Assembly: GCA_029977805.1 (NCBI GenBank)
Contig: JAPOKE010000008.1
Location: forward strand, 1-37,287
Length of the DNA stretch: 37,287 bases
Direction: 5' to 3'
Source: Phenylobacterium parvum
GTDB lineage: Bacteria > Pseudomonadota > Alphaproteobacteria > Caulobacterales > Caulobacteraceae
Part shown: piece after piece, positions 36,499 to 37,287 of the stretch
Layout: every line of letters starts with the position of its first letter
Numbering within the stretch: the first letter of the stretch is position 1
Position numbers and translations under genes: made by a program
Notes under the pieces: model-generated
What the model saw: the letters and a program-made list of their open reading frames with translations, nothing else
Told to the model about the DNA's origin: nothing
Database searches by the model: none

Positions 36499-37287
36499 GC
36501 GGGGACTCCGTCGATCTCTGGCTGTCCAGTGGGAAGGGGGGCGGCAATCTGAGCCCGAAGGTCCTGGTAGACGATGGCGGCGACCAGCGCCCACAGGCAG
36601 GACAAGAGGAAGAGCAGGAAAAGCGCGACGGCAAGCGTCGGCAGGACGATGACGAGGGAAACGTCCGGCCCCGCCGCCTTGGCGACGAGGTAGCTGAGAA
36701 GGGACGGGGCGAAGGCCAGGGGCAAGAGGATCAGCGCCAGGCCCAGGAGGCTCGGGAGATTGCTGCGCGTGAGCCTCCAGCTGACGGCGAGGGAGCCCTT
36801 GATATTCGTCCCTTCGAAGATCATCGCCGGCAGGGCCTGGCCGAAGACCAGGAGGAACAGCACGCCGGGTATCACCAGGGCCGAAAAACCCACCAGGGCG
36901 CCCAGGCCCAGGACGAGGACCAGCGAAACCAGCGGCAGGAGGGGCGGGTCCGGCCTACAGAAGACCTCAAGGGCCCGCGGGCGCAAGCCGGCCCGGACCT
37001 CGGCTGCGATCCGGTACTGGGCGACGACCAGACGGACGGCGACATAGGCCTGGATCATCCATCCGACGACACTCATAAGCAGGGGCAGGGCCTCCGCAAC
37101 CCGGGCGCCAGGGCCCGAGGCACCCAGCCCCCCAACCTCCAGGGCCACCCTGAGGATCGCGAAGGGAACGCCTAGCAGCAGCACAAGCATGACCATAAGG
37201 CCTAGCGCGATGAGGTGCGCCAGGAGCAAGGGGCCAGTGGCCTTGGGCAGGAGGCTCACCCCCTCCCGGAGGGTCTGGAAGATCTCC
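36495..37287 (-). CDS. Paralogous multi-pass membrane protein, 5' end beyond the window
   Basis: LVIPGVLFLLVFGQALPAMIFEGTNIKGSLAVSWRLTRSNLPSLLGL mirrors the downstream protein; frame stays open to the window edge (EIFQTLREGVSLLPKATGPLLL). Confidence 0.75.
   Translation of the reverse strand, partial: EIFQTLREGVSLLPKATGPLLLAHLIALGLMVMLVLLLGVPFAILRVALEVGGLGASGPGARVAEALPLLMSVVGWMIQAYVAVRLVVAQYRIAAEVRAGLRPRALEVFCRPDPPLLPLVSLVLVLGLGALVGFSALVIPGVLFLLVFGQALPAMIFEGTNIKGSLAVSWRLTRSNLPSLLGLALILLPLAFAPSLLSYLVAKAAGPDVSLVIVLPTLAVALFLLFLLSCLWALVAAIVYQDLRAQIAAPLPTGQPEIDGVPA

Noticed and set aside
36495-37259. GTG start at 37259 for the last membrane protein
   Set aside because: The frame continues upstream without a stop (EIFQTLREG...) and aligns with the N-terminus of its paralog; the true start is probably beyond the window.

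Overview
The window is high-GC chromosomal DNA. Its protein set (GapR, TrcR, MotA, RibBX-like, paired DUF465/YdcH) suggests an alphaproteobacterium of the Caulobacterales type, but taxonomy is inferred only. Coding density is high and I saw no CRISPR array, transposase, rRNA or tRNA. Contents in order: 3' part of lepA (runs off the left edge); a leftward polyamine (putrescine) import and gamma-glutamylation/transamination locus of about 10 kb (puuA2/spuI-like, potF-H-I-G, puuD, spuC-like aminotransferase, puuA, puuB-like oxidase); a DUF4239-like membrane protein; thiC with a TPP riboswitch; a PQQ-dependent quinohemoprotein alcohol dehydrogenase with a lipobox, divergent from an orphan NtrC-type regulator; gapR coupled to a small basic protein; rpmJ (below the ORF-track size cut-off); a Tat-signal MltB-like transglycosylase; an MFS transporter; motA; purEK; a GGDEF protein with a degenerate I-site; two divergent DUF465 paralogs; trcR; a RibBA-like protein with a degenerate GTP-cyclohydrolase II domain, coupled to an FMN reductase and an acyl-CoA synthetase; an acyl-CoA dehydrogenase; a class C beta-lactamase-like hydrolase; a MATE transporter with a Gly/Pro-rich tail; rfbB; and two tandem paralogous membrane proteins, the last truncated by the right edge. 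I see no obviously new multi-gene defence or mobile system. The best candidates for undescribed biology are regulatory: a layered and possibly pseudoknotted leader before potF, and a DnaA-box/CtrA-half-site/GANTC cluster upstream of the diguanylate cyclase gene.
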